Shown here piece by piece: positions 13,095-25,563 of a DNA stretch of 64,000 nt. Numbering within the stretch: the stretch's first letter is position 1; the number at the start of each line of letters is the position of its first letter. The notes under the pieces are model-generated. The model saw only the letters and a program-made list of their open reading frames with translations, was not told where the DNA came from and searched no databases. This stretch comes from Thysanoteuthis rhombus. Taxonomy: Eukaryota; Mollusca; Cephalopoda; Oegopsida; Thysanoteuthidae. The stretch spans positions 39,293,908 to 39,357,907 of the forward strand of contig OY735222.1 in the NCBI GenBank assembly GCA_963457665.1. The letters run 5' to 3'. Both the position numbers and the translations under genes were made by a program.

Positions 13095-15700
13095 ACACGT
13101 CCATAAAATAAAGTACTAACATGTGTATGTGTGTACGTGTGTGTGTGTGTATGTGTGATTGTACACTCTAAGGTGTCGAGAACTATGCGTACCAGTACAG
13201 AAACAAAGACACATCCGGAATGAGCAGGTCTAAAATTACTTACAGCATACAGGTCGAATTTTCCAAAAATAAATCGTCTGTTTTGTATGGGGTTAGCATT
13301 CGCACTCTCAGAAAACAAATCTGTTGAGAAAAAAAATTTCTTCGTGTTTTATATATAGTTTGATTTCATAGATCTGTCTTTTCTGAAAATCCTAGACAAA
13401 AAATCGCGCGCTTAGAAAACATGTGTACACACGTTTTCTTCATTTTTTCTGTGGATAGTAATTCAGAGTATACGAGTCATTGCAATTCAGTAGCTGAGTG
13501 GTTAGAGCTTCGGACGATAGAAACAGCGAGCCGAGTTCGGACTCAGTCGGAGAAAACTTTTTCTTGGAGCTGATGATATTTTGGCTATGTCTATCTATAT
13601 TAAGAAGTACTAACGTGTATGTGTGTGTGTATGTGCCTGTGTCTGTGTACTCCAAGATATCGGGAAATAGGCATCACAAAACAGAAACAAAGGCATGTCT
13701 GAAATCAGTGCATATCTTTTGGTCGAATTTTGCAAAAACGATATCGATTTCTATGGGGTCTCCTTTCGCGCTCTCAGAAAACAAGTGTGTCAAAAAATAT
13801 TTTTTCGCTGTAAGTTCTTCATCTAGGATTTTCTGAAAAACTATTGAAGTTAAATCTTTAAAATCAAAGTGAGTGTAAGTTTTTGATCAGCATCAAATAG
13901 AATTATGGTTCATCATTTATTTGAACCAACTCATATACGATTAGCGTGGTAGTTCAATCTTTTTTTAAATTTTGAGCAGTAACTATTAGTATGGACGTCA
14001 TATTGAATTATTAACCGAGCGGTAAGAACCTCGTGAATAGAAATCGGTGGACCAAGTTCAAACATCCGTGGGAAAAGTTGTTTTTTTTTTTCTTTTCAAA
14101 TTCATATTCTTTAAAATCATTTGACCGTTGAACCTCACAGAAATTTGTCAGTTATGATTGATTGATTTCCTTCAGGTTTTAGAAGGGTTTTCTCTTTACA
14201 ATGTCGTTATAATGCTAATCTGGACACTCACTCTAGGCATGTCCGAAATCAGACGTTCGCAGTTGCCCACAATACACATTTAAAAGTTGACTTACACGAA
14301 AACAAGTTTCGATTTCTATGAAGCCTGCGTTCGGGCTTTCAGAAAACAAGTCTGGAAAATACTTTTTTCGTTGCTTTTTTTCTTCCTCATCTAAATTTTC
14401 ATCTAAGATTTCTTCAAAACCTATGAGAGTTAGACGTATGAACTTAAAGTAAAAGTATAATTTGAATCAGCATCCCCAGGGGATTTTTTTCTTCATTATT
14501 CTTTTGAACGTACTCACATGTGAGGGGGTAAATGCTTTAAAAAGAGATTTGGCAGTGGGGGGGGGGGTAGTAATTCGTCTTTTCAAAGTCATGTTGGTGC
14601 AATAGCCGAGTGGTTTAAACCTTGGAAAATAGGCATATCCGAATTCAGGCGATCACAGTTGCCTGCAGCACACATTATAAGGTTGAATTTTCCTAAAAAC
14701 AGGTTAGGCGCTTACTGTACAGTCTGCGTTCGCTCTCCTGGAAAAAGAAGTGCGTACTCTCATACTTTTTTTTCAATTTCATTTTTGAACTCTAGTTTAC
14801 AGTCATAATGTTTTGGCGGTTCAATAGCCGATTGGAAAAATCATCGGAAAATGGTGTCGGCGGACCGGTGTCCCCCTCCCCCTCAGAGCTAATGTTGTTT
14901 TGGATGTGCCTGTATTATACAAAGAATTATATCTTAACTTTTTTTTTTCATGTTTCATGTGCTTTCAATTTATTTGACTTCCAAGGCTCTTGGAAATTTG
15001 GCAGGTTTGAGAAAGGAACTATTTCAAGTCTTTATGATTTATACATTCTATTTATAATGTCGCGATAATGCTAAACAGTAACCTTAATTTTTGTTCGTCA
15101 TAAGGGACCATAGATGAGAATTTCTCTTTCTCTCTGTTTTTATGGCAGTTTGTCCAAGGTCGCTCGCTGGCCTGTGCATGCATGTCTGCGAACGTGTGCT
15201 AGCCCAATCTATAAGGTGTCACAGAGGAAAGACAAAGGCATATCTGAAATCAGCAGATCACTATTTACCAACAACGCACATATTAAGGTCGGACTTTATC
15301 AAAAATAAACTGTCGTTCTGAGGAAAGGGTGGTGTCTGCACATATAATACACAGTAATTTTAGCGTTAAAGAAATCAGTGAGAGCTACAATACATCAGAG
15401 TTTAGGAACATAGTAAATACAATTGGTGGGCCGAGTTCAGACTGTTGGAAGAAATTTACTTTTTGTTCTCTTAGTTTCATGTGTTTTCAATTTATTAGAC
15501 ATTCAAATTTTCTGGATATCTGTCAGTCTTGAGAAAAGATATATTTGAAGGTTTTATGTGAGAGGGTTTTATCGACTGTGCAGCTATGATACTGAATTGC
15601 ATTCATACTTTCCATTCGTCATAGGTGACCATGGACGTGAATTCCCCCTTCGTTATAATCAGTTATATGCTTACACTAGTTTAGCAGTCTGTCTAAGAAT
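13095..15700 (+). repeat. Array of about six diverged units with tRNA-like heads
   Basis: A module recurs roughly at 13095, 13480, 14000, 14590, 14810 and 15350. Each unit, where complete, has four parts. First is a head like 'gcaatagccgagtggttagag...' with a later 'ggtgggccgagttcagact' (A-box-like and B-box-like). Second is a T-rich block with 'gttttggctatgt'. Third is 'ataaggtgtc..gaaa.aggcat.tctgaaatcag'. Fourth is 'aggtcgaattt.ccaaaaa' with 'tatggggtctgcgttcgc.ctctcagaaaacaa'. Units differ by many substitutions and deletions, so this is old. It may be a tandem satellite derived from a tRNA-headed SINE, or several independent SINE insertions side by side. Confidence 0.6.
13486..13545 (+). 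repeat. tRNA-like head with A and B box motifs
   Basis: TAGCTGAGTGG at 13491-13501 fits the Pol III A box (TRGYNNARNNG). GAGTTCGGACTC at 13533-13544 is close to a B box. The full cloverleaf cannot be closed and there is no CCA-side acceptor stem, so this is a SINE-type head and not a tRNA gene. Confidence 0.5.
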
Positions 15701-15984
15701 AGCCTTTAACTGACAAATGTTTTTTTCATAGCCAAAACGATAAGCCTTATCTGACCTTAATGCAAATCCAAACAAAACGATGAAACATGGACACAATTTC
15801 CGCTTTTACATGCCAACTACCTTCGCCAGAAATGACAAAATGAATTCTCAGTTTTCAGAAAAATTAGCCATCGCGGTTTTGCGGGGGTTCTGCATGCCTG
15901 ACAGACGTTTACAAGAAATTTCTATGAAATACGATTTGCTTCCCCGTGTTTTCATGTATAGTGCTTTGTCCCGGACAACGCTCA

Positions 15985-16073
15985 AGTGCACATGCACACA
16001 CACATATATACATACATACATACACACACACACACATATATATATGTACACACACACTCACACACACACAAAT

Positions 16074-16110
<37 letters not shown>
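15985..16110. repeat. (CA)n/(CATA)n/(TA)n microsatellite
   Basis: Interrupted CA, CATA and TA repeats. Frames crossing it on both strands are artefacts. It ends exactly where the GC-rich block at 16109 begins. Confidence 0.95.
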
Positions 16111-16480
16111 GGTTGGCTTCGTAGACAAAGATTTGGGCAGGGCCGTCCAAGATCCCAGGATCCTTGGACGACGAAGCCAACCACGCAAAATAACCCTCCG
16201 CTTGCGCAATGGAATTTTAAGATGAAGGGCCAACCCCCACCCTTCGAACCAAGGGTTAGCATCCCATGGTCCACCGAGGTGGCACGAATAGGAGTAGAGC
16301 CCCTAGGTCGTAGGTTTGACAGGAGTTTCCTTCTCTTGACAGATGTCCGACTAGCTATAGGGGTCTGCCGTCCCTCAGCAGATGTATGCTGACTGTTAAA
16401 GTCTGCTACTCCCACATAGGAGTAACTCGATAGTGTAGCAGCCTGTGCAGATTGCTGCCCAGGTCAGAGTAACTACCCTG
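16109..16480. other. GC-rich block with strong hairpins, origin unknown
   Basis: The block is clearly richer in GC than its surroundings. It opens with GGTTGGCTTCGT (16111-16122), whose reverse complement ACGAAGCCAACC lies at 16171-16182. Inside this is a second hairpin, GTCCAAG...CTTGGAC (16145-16169). Further along are smaller inverted pairs, such as ctactcccacataggagtaa (16406-16425) and cccaggtcagagtaactaccctggg (16457-16481). It looks like a structured mobile sequence or a LINE/SINE head. I cannot assign a family. Confidence 0.5.
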
Positions 16481-16481
16481 G

Positions 16482-17429
16482 GAAAAAAGAAAAAAAAAGG
16501 GATCAGGGAAGGGGGGGGGGCATTATATTTGACGAATGAACCAACAGACTTTTGTCATACGTTGTATATTAATGCTGATTTTGCTTGACTGGTAGATTTT
16601 TTCACCTGTCACGATCCAATTACCGGCTTTTATGGTATTTTCGAGCTTTTCAGAGTTCTGCACTCAGAGATAACCCGTTATCGATTATTCAAAGCACAGG
16701 CCATATTCCTATCCTCATTCACCTGAATGCAGCTGGAATTGAATTTCTTCTCCATGTTTATGGTGAAGGGGGATTTCATACATATCTTATTTTCTGTACG
16801 CCACTGTAAACGGATGCCAGAGCTTGATGTAGAGGTCTGACGATCCCAGAGAAAAGTAAATTTCAATAGTACTAATGATGCATATTGGCTGGCGCACGGG
16901 CCCTGGACACTCCTCCTTTTCATTTTATTTTTTCTTTTTTTTTTTTTTTTTGTTTTGCTCTTTCCTTACATTGAGTTTTATCTTGAAGTTTATGTAACTC
17001 ATTTTCGTTTCAGACCACTCCCTTGAACACCCCCAATTCTTAAAAAGAATGAATATCAATTATGGCACCAACAATGAAATGTGAACAATAACAATATAAT
17101 GTTATATACATATATTTTTTTCCTCTCCAAAAGAGTCTTTTTGCTCATGCGCACTTATGAATCGAGATAGTTTGAATTGAAATTTTGATTTTTAGTGAGA
17201 CTTCTGACGGTACTGATTCTGTTGGTTTTTTTTTCCACTACATCCATTCTCTGTTTTGATTTGATAGAGGAGATAACATTGATGGTCTCATTGTGCAACG
17301 TTGGTTCTTAACTTTTATTAATAATCACTCAAAATTCATATTCGATATGAATATTTAGTTTATTTATATTTTATTAGAAATTAACATTTTTAAATAATAC
17401 TCAATACATTTAATAGTTAATATTTGTAA
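16482..17429. other. No gene recognised
   Basis: A-rich and G-homopolymer runs (16486-16520) and a poly-T run (16933-16951). No family signature. Confidence 0.45.
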
Positions 17430-18440
17430 TGATATTTAACATTGCTTATTTATATAATGGAGTAAGGATTTGCTACTCAAACACGTTCATGTTTCTGCCC
17501 TCTTTGGGCTTATTCAGGCGAATGATTCGGTTTATTTTAGATTCCTATTTAGGACATTTGGGGGGATGTCTATATCTCCAGGTTGTAGGATCTTCCTTCA
17601 ATTCTATTTATATATGTTTTTGTTTTGTGGTTGGCTATTGTTTGCTGTATTCTTGTTTTATTTGATGGGGATGTTAGGTAGTTATAAATTACAAACCAGG
17701 AGGTTATGGTATGGGTATTTTCGTTATCAGTATGTGGTTGATCTATCAGGGTTTTTTGTGGTATACTTCCTCCCTGAGAGTTTTTATTCTCATTTTAATC
17801 TGTTTCTCAATGTTGGAGTTCCCTTTTTTTGACATTAGTTATTAATTTGATTATTTTGGGTTTGGTCTGTTTCTATATGTCCAAGATAATTATGGTGTTT
17901 GGATTATTCTTTAAGGTGACGTAAGATATCTATGGTGGTTATTTTTAGTATGCCTGCGTTGTTATGTTTGTAAATAGAAATTCTGAGCGATGCAAGCATT
18001 TTAACGCTATTTCATTTTTTCCGTCTAATAATTCTGTTCCTGTTTTGTTTTTTGTTCTATTGGAATGTATCGAACACTTTATCTGGGTATTGTAGAGGTT
18101 CTTTTATTTGGTTATTTGTATCTTCTCGTGAATATCCTTCTTTAATGAAATGTTGTAGCAGTTTATGGTCGTGTTTGTTGAGTTCACTATCTATAGAGTG
18201 AATTCTCCTAATTCCAAGTGCCTGTGGAAATGGTGGTAGGGTTTTTTAGGAGTTGGGGTGGATCGATTAAGAGTGACGGTAGTTGCGAGTGTCTGTAGGT
18301 TTAGTATAGAAGGTGGTCAGGAAATCTATTATTATCTATGTGCATATAGGAGTCTGTGAAGGCTATGGAATCAGTGGATATCTCGTAGTCAAATTTAATA
18401 GAGTCATGTGTTGAGTTTATGAGTGAAGAATTTCACTCAT
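17430..18440 (-). pseudogene. Penelope-like element, RT C-terminal region and 3' part
   Basis: On the minus strand, near 18430-18310, the translation reads LINSTHDSIKFDYEIST, then DSIAFTDSYMHIDNNRF. Around 18200-18060 it reads RRIHSIDSELNKHDHKLLQ, then HFIKEGYSREDTNNQIKEP. These are the 'HPxIKFTYExSxxxIxFLDxxV' block and the following 'Rxx.IxSxxxExxxxxxxLxxxFxxxGY' block of Penelope-like reverse transcriptases. Stops and frameshifts break it. The 3' part (17430-17960) has a related copy in the opposite orientation at 24841-25405, so both belong to one repeat family. Confidence 0.65.
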
Positions 18441-18618
18441 TCGGCTTGAACTCCTGTATATATATATAAGAAAAAAGAATATCACATATATATATCTGAC
18501 ATATAAGATGCTGTCTTTGTTAATCTCTTGGTATATGCAAGTCCCTTAAATATATTGGGGAAAACATTAGCGCAATAGATAGGAAATGTTAACATTCAAC
18601 GGTTATGTGTCTTGTAAT

Positions 18619-18664
<46 letters not shown>

Positions 18665-19669
18665 TTTTCAGCTATACTACTTTTTGGAAGTTTGAAAAGA
18701 GAGTCAAAAGGCAGTAATGCTGAATTCATACAATTTATTTTGAGTGCTCAGTATCTACATAATGTATGGAGTGAGCAATATAATAATTGGAAAAAATTAC
18801 AAAGACCTCTACACTGTGTTTTGCGATAGATGCTCGCCAGAAGTGATTTGAAAACACCAAGGCATGGAGGGGATTCCAAACAAGTTCGTTATTTTTGTTG
18901 CTTTTGCGTCATTAAAAAAAAATGGACTACGCGGTTTCATACAATGTTTCATCCCCCACGCTATTTCATTGCTATTTCGTTTATAGTTCATAGCTCTTGC
19001 TTTTAAATTAGTTATATCAAGGATAATTGTTTATTCTCCCGTGTGGAGTCCTATTTCAATGCGATCAGACTTCTATCTTTATTTTTATTGTTATGAGGTT
19101 ATATGCTTTATAAAGTTTCAGTATGACAAGTAATGGATATTAATATCCGACAATGTGAACAAAGGAAAACAGTTTAGGAACTAATTTTTTGCTTGAACCG
19201 AATTATTTACGGTCTCGATTCACGTTGAGGTCTAATTGTTTTATTTGTTTCTCACACCGATAATTATCTTTAATCGTGTTGAATCACTGAAAAAAATATA
19301 AAAATGTTTTCATTGTTTTTATTTATTCGTTAATTTACCCTGACTCTATTTCTATGTTTATCTTATTCTATCTTCTATTAATGTTGATTCACTTGTTATA
19401 TTGTTTGTTTTCAATGGGGGACTTTGGATGAGGGTCTATTATTAATTCAAGAAATAGGTTCATTTTTATAAAGGATTTTTAGAAAATCAGGTGGAAAATA
19501 TGTTTTACGATTGTTTTTTTCAACTTATTTGTACCATTCAAATGGTTTGAGTGAAATACTTTCGTTCTTGAAAGTCAAAATACCGAATTTTTTCCTCCAA
19601 ACAAATGTAGTACCTACTGTTAAGGCAAATTGGGAATCTAGAATACCCTAATATCGACTATCTGATTAT
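18441..19669. other. No gene recognised; one (TA)n run
   Basis: A pure TA run at 18623-18663 lies within otherwise AT-rich sequence. Nothing else is supported. Confidence 0.5.
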
Positions 19670-20060
19670 GGGGTCTGAAACATGGAGCCTAACCAAAAGA
19701 TTGACCCTCAAACTGAGAGCCATCCAAAGTGCACATGAGAGAATCATGCTCAACACATGGAGAGATCACAAAACAGCGAAGTATATTCGAGAAAAAAAAA
19801 CAACATAAGCCAGGGATATCATAGAATCCATTGAAAAATAAAATGACAATTGGCTGGTCATGCTGCAAGAATGGCAGACACCCGATGGACATCAAGACTT
19901 ACAAGGTGGATCCCCGGAGATTATAAGTATAAGATAAGTACAAATCTAAGAGGGTGTGATGAAATATACAAGTTCAGAAAGTATTAGTTCCGTGATACCC
20001 ATGATAGAGAGGTCTGGCGAATGATGGGAAATGTTCATGTCCAACGGAAGATGCTAAAAA
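19670..20060 (+). mobile_element. RTE-clade LINE 3' fragment
   Basis: The plus strand carries 'gtctgaaacatggagcctaa' (a TWNLTKR-like block), the WRDHKTAKY-like block, 'WLVMLQEWQTPDGHQ' in a shifted frame and 'gttcatgtccaacggaagatg' at the end. Point mutations and indels are frequent. The trinucleotide tail is lost. Confidence 0.75.
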
Positions 20061-20650
20061 TCAGCTGCTTCGACAGTACAGTGTTGTTTTTGTGTTTTTT
20101 AGTTTGTTTGTTTTTTTTTTTTTAGATTTGAAGAACAATTTTCATTGTAAACTGTTTCAACCACGTATTCCCGTCGTCGGACCGATGTAAAAGGAATTGT
20201 TTTTTTTTTTTTCTCAGCTGTGGTCATGCATATAGTGTCTTCTTTCTTGCATCCATTGTTTAGGGAACAATCCTTTTCGTTTATGCTGTTACATTCTTTT
20301 TCGATTTTTCCTTTGCGCCCCCCCCCCCAACTCCAAAAAAACAAAAACAAAAACAAAAAAAAACACAAAAAACACCCAAAAAAGAATGGTCATCGTTTGG
20401 GATTTTTCTGTCGGGTTTGCTTATGACTCTTATCAATGTTGCTGACGCAGTTAGAGTAGATTTTTAGTTTCGTAGAATTTCCAGGAGATATTTTGTTTAG
20501 TGGGTTACCCTTGGGAAAACATTTGCTTATTAGCTTTAGAAATATTTATCCAATATTTTTGTTGGATCATTTACAGTTCGTAAAATTGTACCATATTGAT
20601 TTTTCATTTCTATTTGACGCTCTTTTCGTTTTCGATCTTATTATCATTGC
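20061..20650. other. No gene recognised
   Basis: T and A homopolymer runs at 20108-20123, 20200-20212 and 20333-20385, with a short C run at 20321. No gene is visible. Confidence 0.5.
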
Positions 20651-20836
20651 TTTTTATCAAAATTCTGTGAGTTGATGCACTCTTCATTATTAATGTTTCT
20701 TTTTATCAATACACCCTGGGTCGATGCACCCTAAGTAATTTTGCTTTTTATCGATACACTCGGGGTTGATACACTTTTCATTATGATTACTTTTTATCTG
20801 AACACTCTGGGTCAATACACCCATATTATTGCTAAT
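20651..20836. repeat. Minisatellite, four units of 45-49 bp
   Basis: Units start with TTTTTATC at 20651, 20700, 20745 and 20791. Each contains a 'acactctgggttgatacac' type core. Units are diverged but clearly in register. Confidence 0.7.
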
Positions 20837-21289
20837 TTTACTCATATAACAGATTAGTGCTCTGATTTGATATCTCTAAATCATAAGGCTGCGTCTATGA
20901 AGGTTAACCTTTGAAGCCACATTTTTATTCTGAATTTTACGTTGTTCACTAGAGTGGCTGCAGAGTCAATTCATCGAGCGTTGTGATAAAAAGTAAACAT
21001 GAATAAACAAGACCGGTTGCTTCAGGTTCTGACTTCACTCTGAACGTAACTATTTTCCCACTAATCCGAATTTTCGAAATATAAAGAGATATATTCGTAC
21101 TCATTGAGGGGAGTATGTGTGCAAAATTTCAAGTTTCTATTTTGGAAGGTTAGAGGTGAGAAGCGTAGAAAAGAAAAAAATGGGAAAGAATTATTGTAAA
21201 GATTTTTTAGAGAAAGAAAAAGTAATAAATTCTAATGGAAAGGATCTCTCTAGCAACAACACTTGATTCAATCTTGCAACCATAGTTTC

Positions 21290-21620
21290 CCATTCTCCCT
21301 CTCTATCCTTCCTTCTTTCTTTCTTTCTTACTCTTTTCCTTTTTCTGTCTTTCTTTCTTTCTTCCTTTCCTTCTTTCTTTCTCGCTCTTTTCCTTTTTCT
21401 GTCTGTCTTTCTTTCTTTCTTTCTTTCTTTCTCACTCTTTTCCTTTTTCTGTCTTTCTTTCTTTCTTCCTTTCCTTCTTTCTTTCTTTCTCACTCTTTTC
21501 CTTTTTCTGTCTTTCTTTCTTTCTTCCTTTCCTTCTTTCTTTCTTTCTTTCTCACTCTTTTCCTTTTTCTGTCTTTCTTTCTCTCTTCCTTTCCTTCTTT
21601 CTTTCTTTCGTTGATTGATG
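21290..21620. repeat. Pyrimidine-rich minisatellite
   Basis: (TTTC)n with a recurring longer segment 'ctcttttcctttttctgtct' at roughly 21330, 21387, 21433, 21492 and 21554. A unit of about 45-60 bp has been amplified. The lysine/arginine- and serine/phenylalanine-rich frames are artefacts. Confidence 0.9.
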
Positions 21621-21913
21621 ACGTAGAAATAGAATCCGTTTCGCTCTTTTTTCCTTCTCTCTCTCTCTATCCATCATTTAAATTTAATAGCCCGATCATT
21701 CCACTCTTATCCTGATGTCTGTACTTGTCATTGTTGCGAGAACTGGAAAACTCAGTTGAAATTTGACAAAATTTAGAAAATTCTGTATTTATGCTGTGTT
21801 TTGGGAATAAATTATCATCTTGCATTGTCTATTTGTTGTTTGGGGATTATTAATTCTATTTTTAATACCAACCACCGGTAATAGTCCTGGTAATAATCTT
21901 ATTAAGAATAATA

Positions 21914-22127
21914 ATTATGTCGGTGAAGAAGAAGAAGAAGAAGAAGAAGAAGAAGAAGAAGAAAGAGGAGAAGAAGAAGAAGAAGAAAGAGGAGAAGAAG
22001 AAGAAGAAGAAAGAGGAGGAGAAGAAGAAAAAGAAAGAGGAGAAGAAAAAGAAAGAGGAGAAGAAAAAGAAAGAGGAGAAGAAAAAGAAAGAGGAGAAGA
22101 AAAAGAAAGAGGAGGAGGAGAAGGATA
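21914..22127. repeat. (GAA)n and an 18-bp purine minisatellite
   Basis: (GAA)n at 21926-21961 grades into about ten units of the type agaggagaagaaaaagaa. The strand asymmetry is complete (all purine on the plus strand). Confidence 0.95.
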
Positions 22128-22280
22128 GATAATTTTGTTTATCGATCGTCGGTTTTCAATGGGTGGAATGACCTCTCTCAAGGGAGGCTACTGAGTGATA
22201 ATCTTGGGAAATTACCTCCCTTGCGCACGTCGATTCACGAGTCGCTTCAAAATATTTTTCCACTTTTATTAGGAACCTTT

Positions 22281-22735
22281 AACCAAGTTAAAGCATGGTC
22301 TATCTGTCTGAATGGCTGGATGACCGGCTATATATATATCAGGTATACACGACACACTACTGGAGCTAGAAGGCTGAAAATTTTAGCATTAACCCCAGAT
22401 CATGTCTAGAAAACCTTCTTTTTTTTAAATTGACGTCTTAAATTGTTTTTTGGCCGAATGGGACACTTTTCAATACAAGTTTGTTTTTTTTAAAACTGAT
22501 ACCTCAGTTTATTTCCGGCAGCACTCATGCTTGTTTTCTTTTTTTTTTTTTTGTTTTGTTTTTTTTTCTGATTCGGACTTTTTTAGTCACCACTACCCAA
22601 CAAAGTCTGGAGAAGAAAATCATTTATTGCTCACCCCTTTTTCCAATTTTCTAATTGATCGTCTCCAACACAGCATGCTGCCAAAAGACATTGGTCATGT
22701 GGCAGTTTCTATTGAGTGACCAACCAGACCTCTTC
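22281..22735 (+). mobile_element. MITE-like family, copy 4
   Basis: A nearly full copy. It has 'ctgtctgaatggctgg...tatatatatcaggtatac', 'ggagctagaaggctgaaaat', 'tttatttccggcagcactca', 'aattgatcgtctccaacaca' and 'ggtcatgtggcagtttctatt' with gagtgaccaaccagacc. Long T runs were added inside it (22534-22570). Confidence 0.75.
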
Positions 22736-24430
22736 GTACATATTCTGTGTGTTCAGTCTCTAGTTTTCAGAAACAGCGCCGTGAGCACACCAAATAATTT
22801 CAAACTATTATTCGATTTTATTCTAAATGGTATCCGACAATAAAACTCACTTTTTTAACAATCAATGCCAAATCAACAAACCAGAGTATTGCGCTATCTA
22901 TCCAAGAACCATGTGAAGTGGCCAATATCATGTTTGTGGCAAAACTTTGTTGAATACGACAAGAAAATCAAAGTAGAGTACGTGCACAATTTTCAATACG
23001 GTTAGATTCCAACGAGAGTTGCGTTCACAGTACTTAGCCACTGACTTTACTGCATCTCCAACGCTACGAAATCAACTTTCGACTTTTTCTCTGCTAACAG
23101 AGTAGATATTTCTGATTGGTAATTATTGATGATAAAACGCTGAATTTCCTAATTTTTTTTTTCTTGAAAATTGTTTAAACAAATTTAGGTACTTAGAAAT
23201 TTAGTCATATCGCAAACTAAGATTAGTAAATACTTCAGGCCCCTCCCATGATGCAATAGTGTACACACTAGTCTCAAAGACCACACCTTAGTGCATTGAT
23301 TGCTAATCTATGGCACACTGGTCAAGTATTTTTGGTAATATGCGATGGACTTCTACAAAATTTGTTTTCAATCTAATTTTAGTATCCAAATTTTATAAGT
23401 ATATTTTAAAATTTCAAGTTATATTTTATCAAACAGTTAGTTTGATGAATATATCAGAATAATAAGCAACTCATCTAATGATAAGCAGCATTTTCCGAAA
23501 ACTAAAACACGTTTACTCGTAAGTGACATGCCTATAACAGTATTATTCAAAAAGATTGAAATTTCGACCTACCAGCTGAAAAGATATGCCATCATCGCTC
23601 CAGCATTTTTGATCGCTCAAGTAAGCCACCAAATAAGCTCTTAAATAAGATTCTCCGAGTAATTAACTTTAAGACTTCCCCACTGCGGAACAATAGTTAA
23701 TTAAAGTGTCTAATGATAACCCTAAGATGTACTTGTGTGAACTCAGTAATAAGGGAGACAACTTGATTTTATACTCCTCCAGTAACTTCCCTTGAATTAT
23801 TTTCAACTTATCAAACTCGAGTGGCATTTGTTAATTGTTTGACACTCGATAATCAGATTTTATCATTCTTAAATTATTTTCACCAGCGAAATCAAAGGGG
23901 AAAAACTCAAATTGTGTATATCAATAAAAAGTTTAATAAATCAAGTATTTGAATGACAAATACTTATATTATTTTTTAATCATATATAATAAATATTAAT
24001 ATTTTTCAACGAATAAAAATATAAGCAAATGAGTAATGATATAAAAAACAAATTGAGTTAATGATGGATCTTTCGGATACAGATAAAATATCATTGATTC
24101 ATAATACTGCATAAAACGATTCAATTCATAAAGATCTTTGAATAATTCTCACTTGACGATGTTCTTTGGGCGTGGGAGGATCAATATGCTTTTATTCTCT
24201 CAAGAATAAATTTTAAACAAATACTATTGGATGGATTTCAGCGGCATTCGTCAATATAGCTGCTATGTAATGATTGAAAGAAATACTGTCAGCAAATAAA
24301 AAGGAATGCTAATTTTCATTCGCAAAGAAAATGTATCAAGGCGATAGGGTTGGATTTTAAGAGAGCGTAATATCTATATAGCCACACTGAAGAGTTGTAA
24401 TACAACGAAACAGCTCTCTGTAGCTGACTC
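22736..24430. other. No gene recognised
   Basis: AT-rich DNA with no repeat shared within the window and no plausible exon. Confidence 0.45.
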
Positions 24431-24434
24431 AATT

Positions 24435-24485
<51 letters not shown>

Positions 24486-24560
24486 GTATGTATATATATA
24501 TGTATATATATGTATGTATATATACATATATATATGTATATGTATGTGTGTGTGTATGTA

Positions 24561-24603
<43 letters not shown>
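24431..24603. repeat. (TA)n/(TATG)n/(TG)n microsatellite
   Basis: Compound microsatellite. TA flanks surround TATATATG- and TGTG-type interruptions. Confidence 0.95.
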
Positions 24604-24605
<2 letters not shown>

Positions 24606-24840
24606 AAATGGACATATTTGGTCCGACAAAATGAATTATAAATTGCGTTATATCATATACTAACTTATTTGAAACGATCTCCTGTCATTACACGGTTAAT
24701 GTATCAATTAAGATAACGTAAATAGAACGAGTAGTTAGAGAAAATAGGTCTGCTACAAGAATCAAACCAATAGGGTGGTCACTTCAACGGAGCGATGCTC
24801 GTATCATTGAGCTAGACATCTGCTGTTATATCAACAAACA

Positions 24841-25405
24841 TATCAATAACCTCCATACAGATATATTAAAGCTTAAGCATCATAGATATCTCATTTCCCT
24901 GACACTTTTAGAAACAACGCAATCACCATAATTATCTTTGACATGTTGAAACAGACCAAACCCAGAATAATTAAATCAACAACCAAAGTCATATAAAAGG
25001 GAACCCAAACATTAGGAAATAGATTTAAGTGAGAATAAAATACTCTCAGAGAGAAAACATACCACAAAGAACTGGTGGATTAATTACATACTGATAACTA
25101 AAATGTCAATACCATACCCTCCTAATATATAATTTATAACTACCAACAAGCATGGCATCCCCACAAAATAAAACAGAAAAACATAACAACCACTATACAA
25201 AGAAATATACGGATATATAAATAGGATAAAAGGAAGATCTTATCATCTAGAAAAGAACCCCCCACCCGAAAATATGTCCCAAATAGGGATATAAAATGAA
25301 CCAAATCATTTGCCTGAAGAAGCCTAGCAGAGCAAAAAATATAAATATGTTTGTGTAGCTCCATTATATTTCAAGCTCTACATGTTTAATATTGAAAGTA
25401 TCGAG
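24841..25405 (+). mobile_element. Penelope-associated repeat, inverted relative to 17.4 kb
   Basis: This is the reverse complement, much diverged, of 17430-17960. Shared blocks include 'accaaatcatttgcctgaag' against 'cttattcaggcgaatgattc' and 'ctccattatat' against 'tatataatggag'. Also shared are the 'aataaaacagaaaaacataacaacc' region and 'agaccaaacccagaataatt'. If the family is oriented as at 17.4 kb, the element runs on the plus strand here. No RT block remains. Confidence 0.55.
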
Positions 25406-25563
25406 CTTTTTATGAAATAAATCCACGACACATCGGATATTCATCATCATATATTGGATATCTGATTCGTATTTTTAACTATTTCTATATAAATAAATCG
25501 TCAATATCATCAACTGCTTTCTTAAACGGGTGTGCTTTCTTTATCTGATATTATTGTATTTTT
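25406..25563. other. U1 3' flank
   Basis: AT-rich sequence directly downstream (minus-strand sense) of the U1-like gene. It shows no similarity to the 3' flanks of the U1 copies at 34.4 and 35.6 kb. A 3'-box-like AGATAAAGAAAG may exist on the minus strand near 25535-25547, but this is weak. Confidence 0.35.

Noticed and set aside
13486..13545. tRNA gene
   Set aside because: Has A- and B-box-like motifs but no acceptor stem or anticodon arm that closes; it is one of several repeat heads.
17429..17832. Hydrophobic plus-strand frames (78 and 120 aa) that look like a small membrane protein, with a related frame at 25364-25140 on the minus strand
   Set aside because: Both are antisense to the same Penelope-associated repeat. 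Similarity between them reflects the repeat.
21191..22181. Lys/Glu/Arg-rich and Ser/Phe-rich frames
   Set aside because: Produced by the (TTTC)n and (GAA)n tracts.
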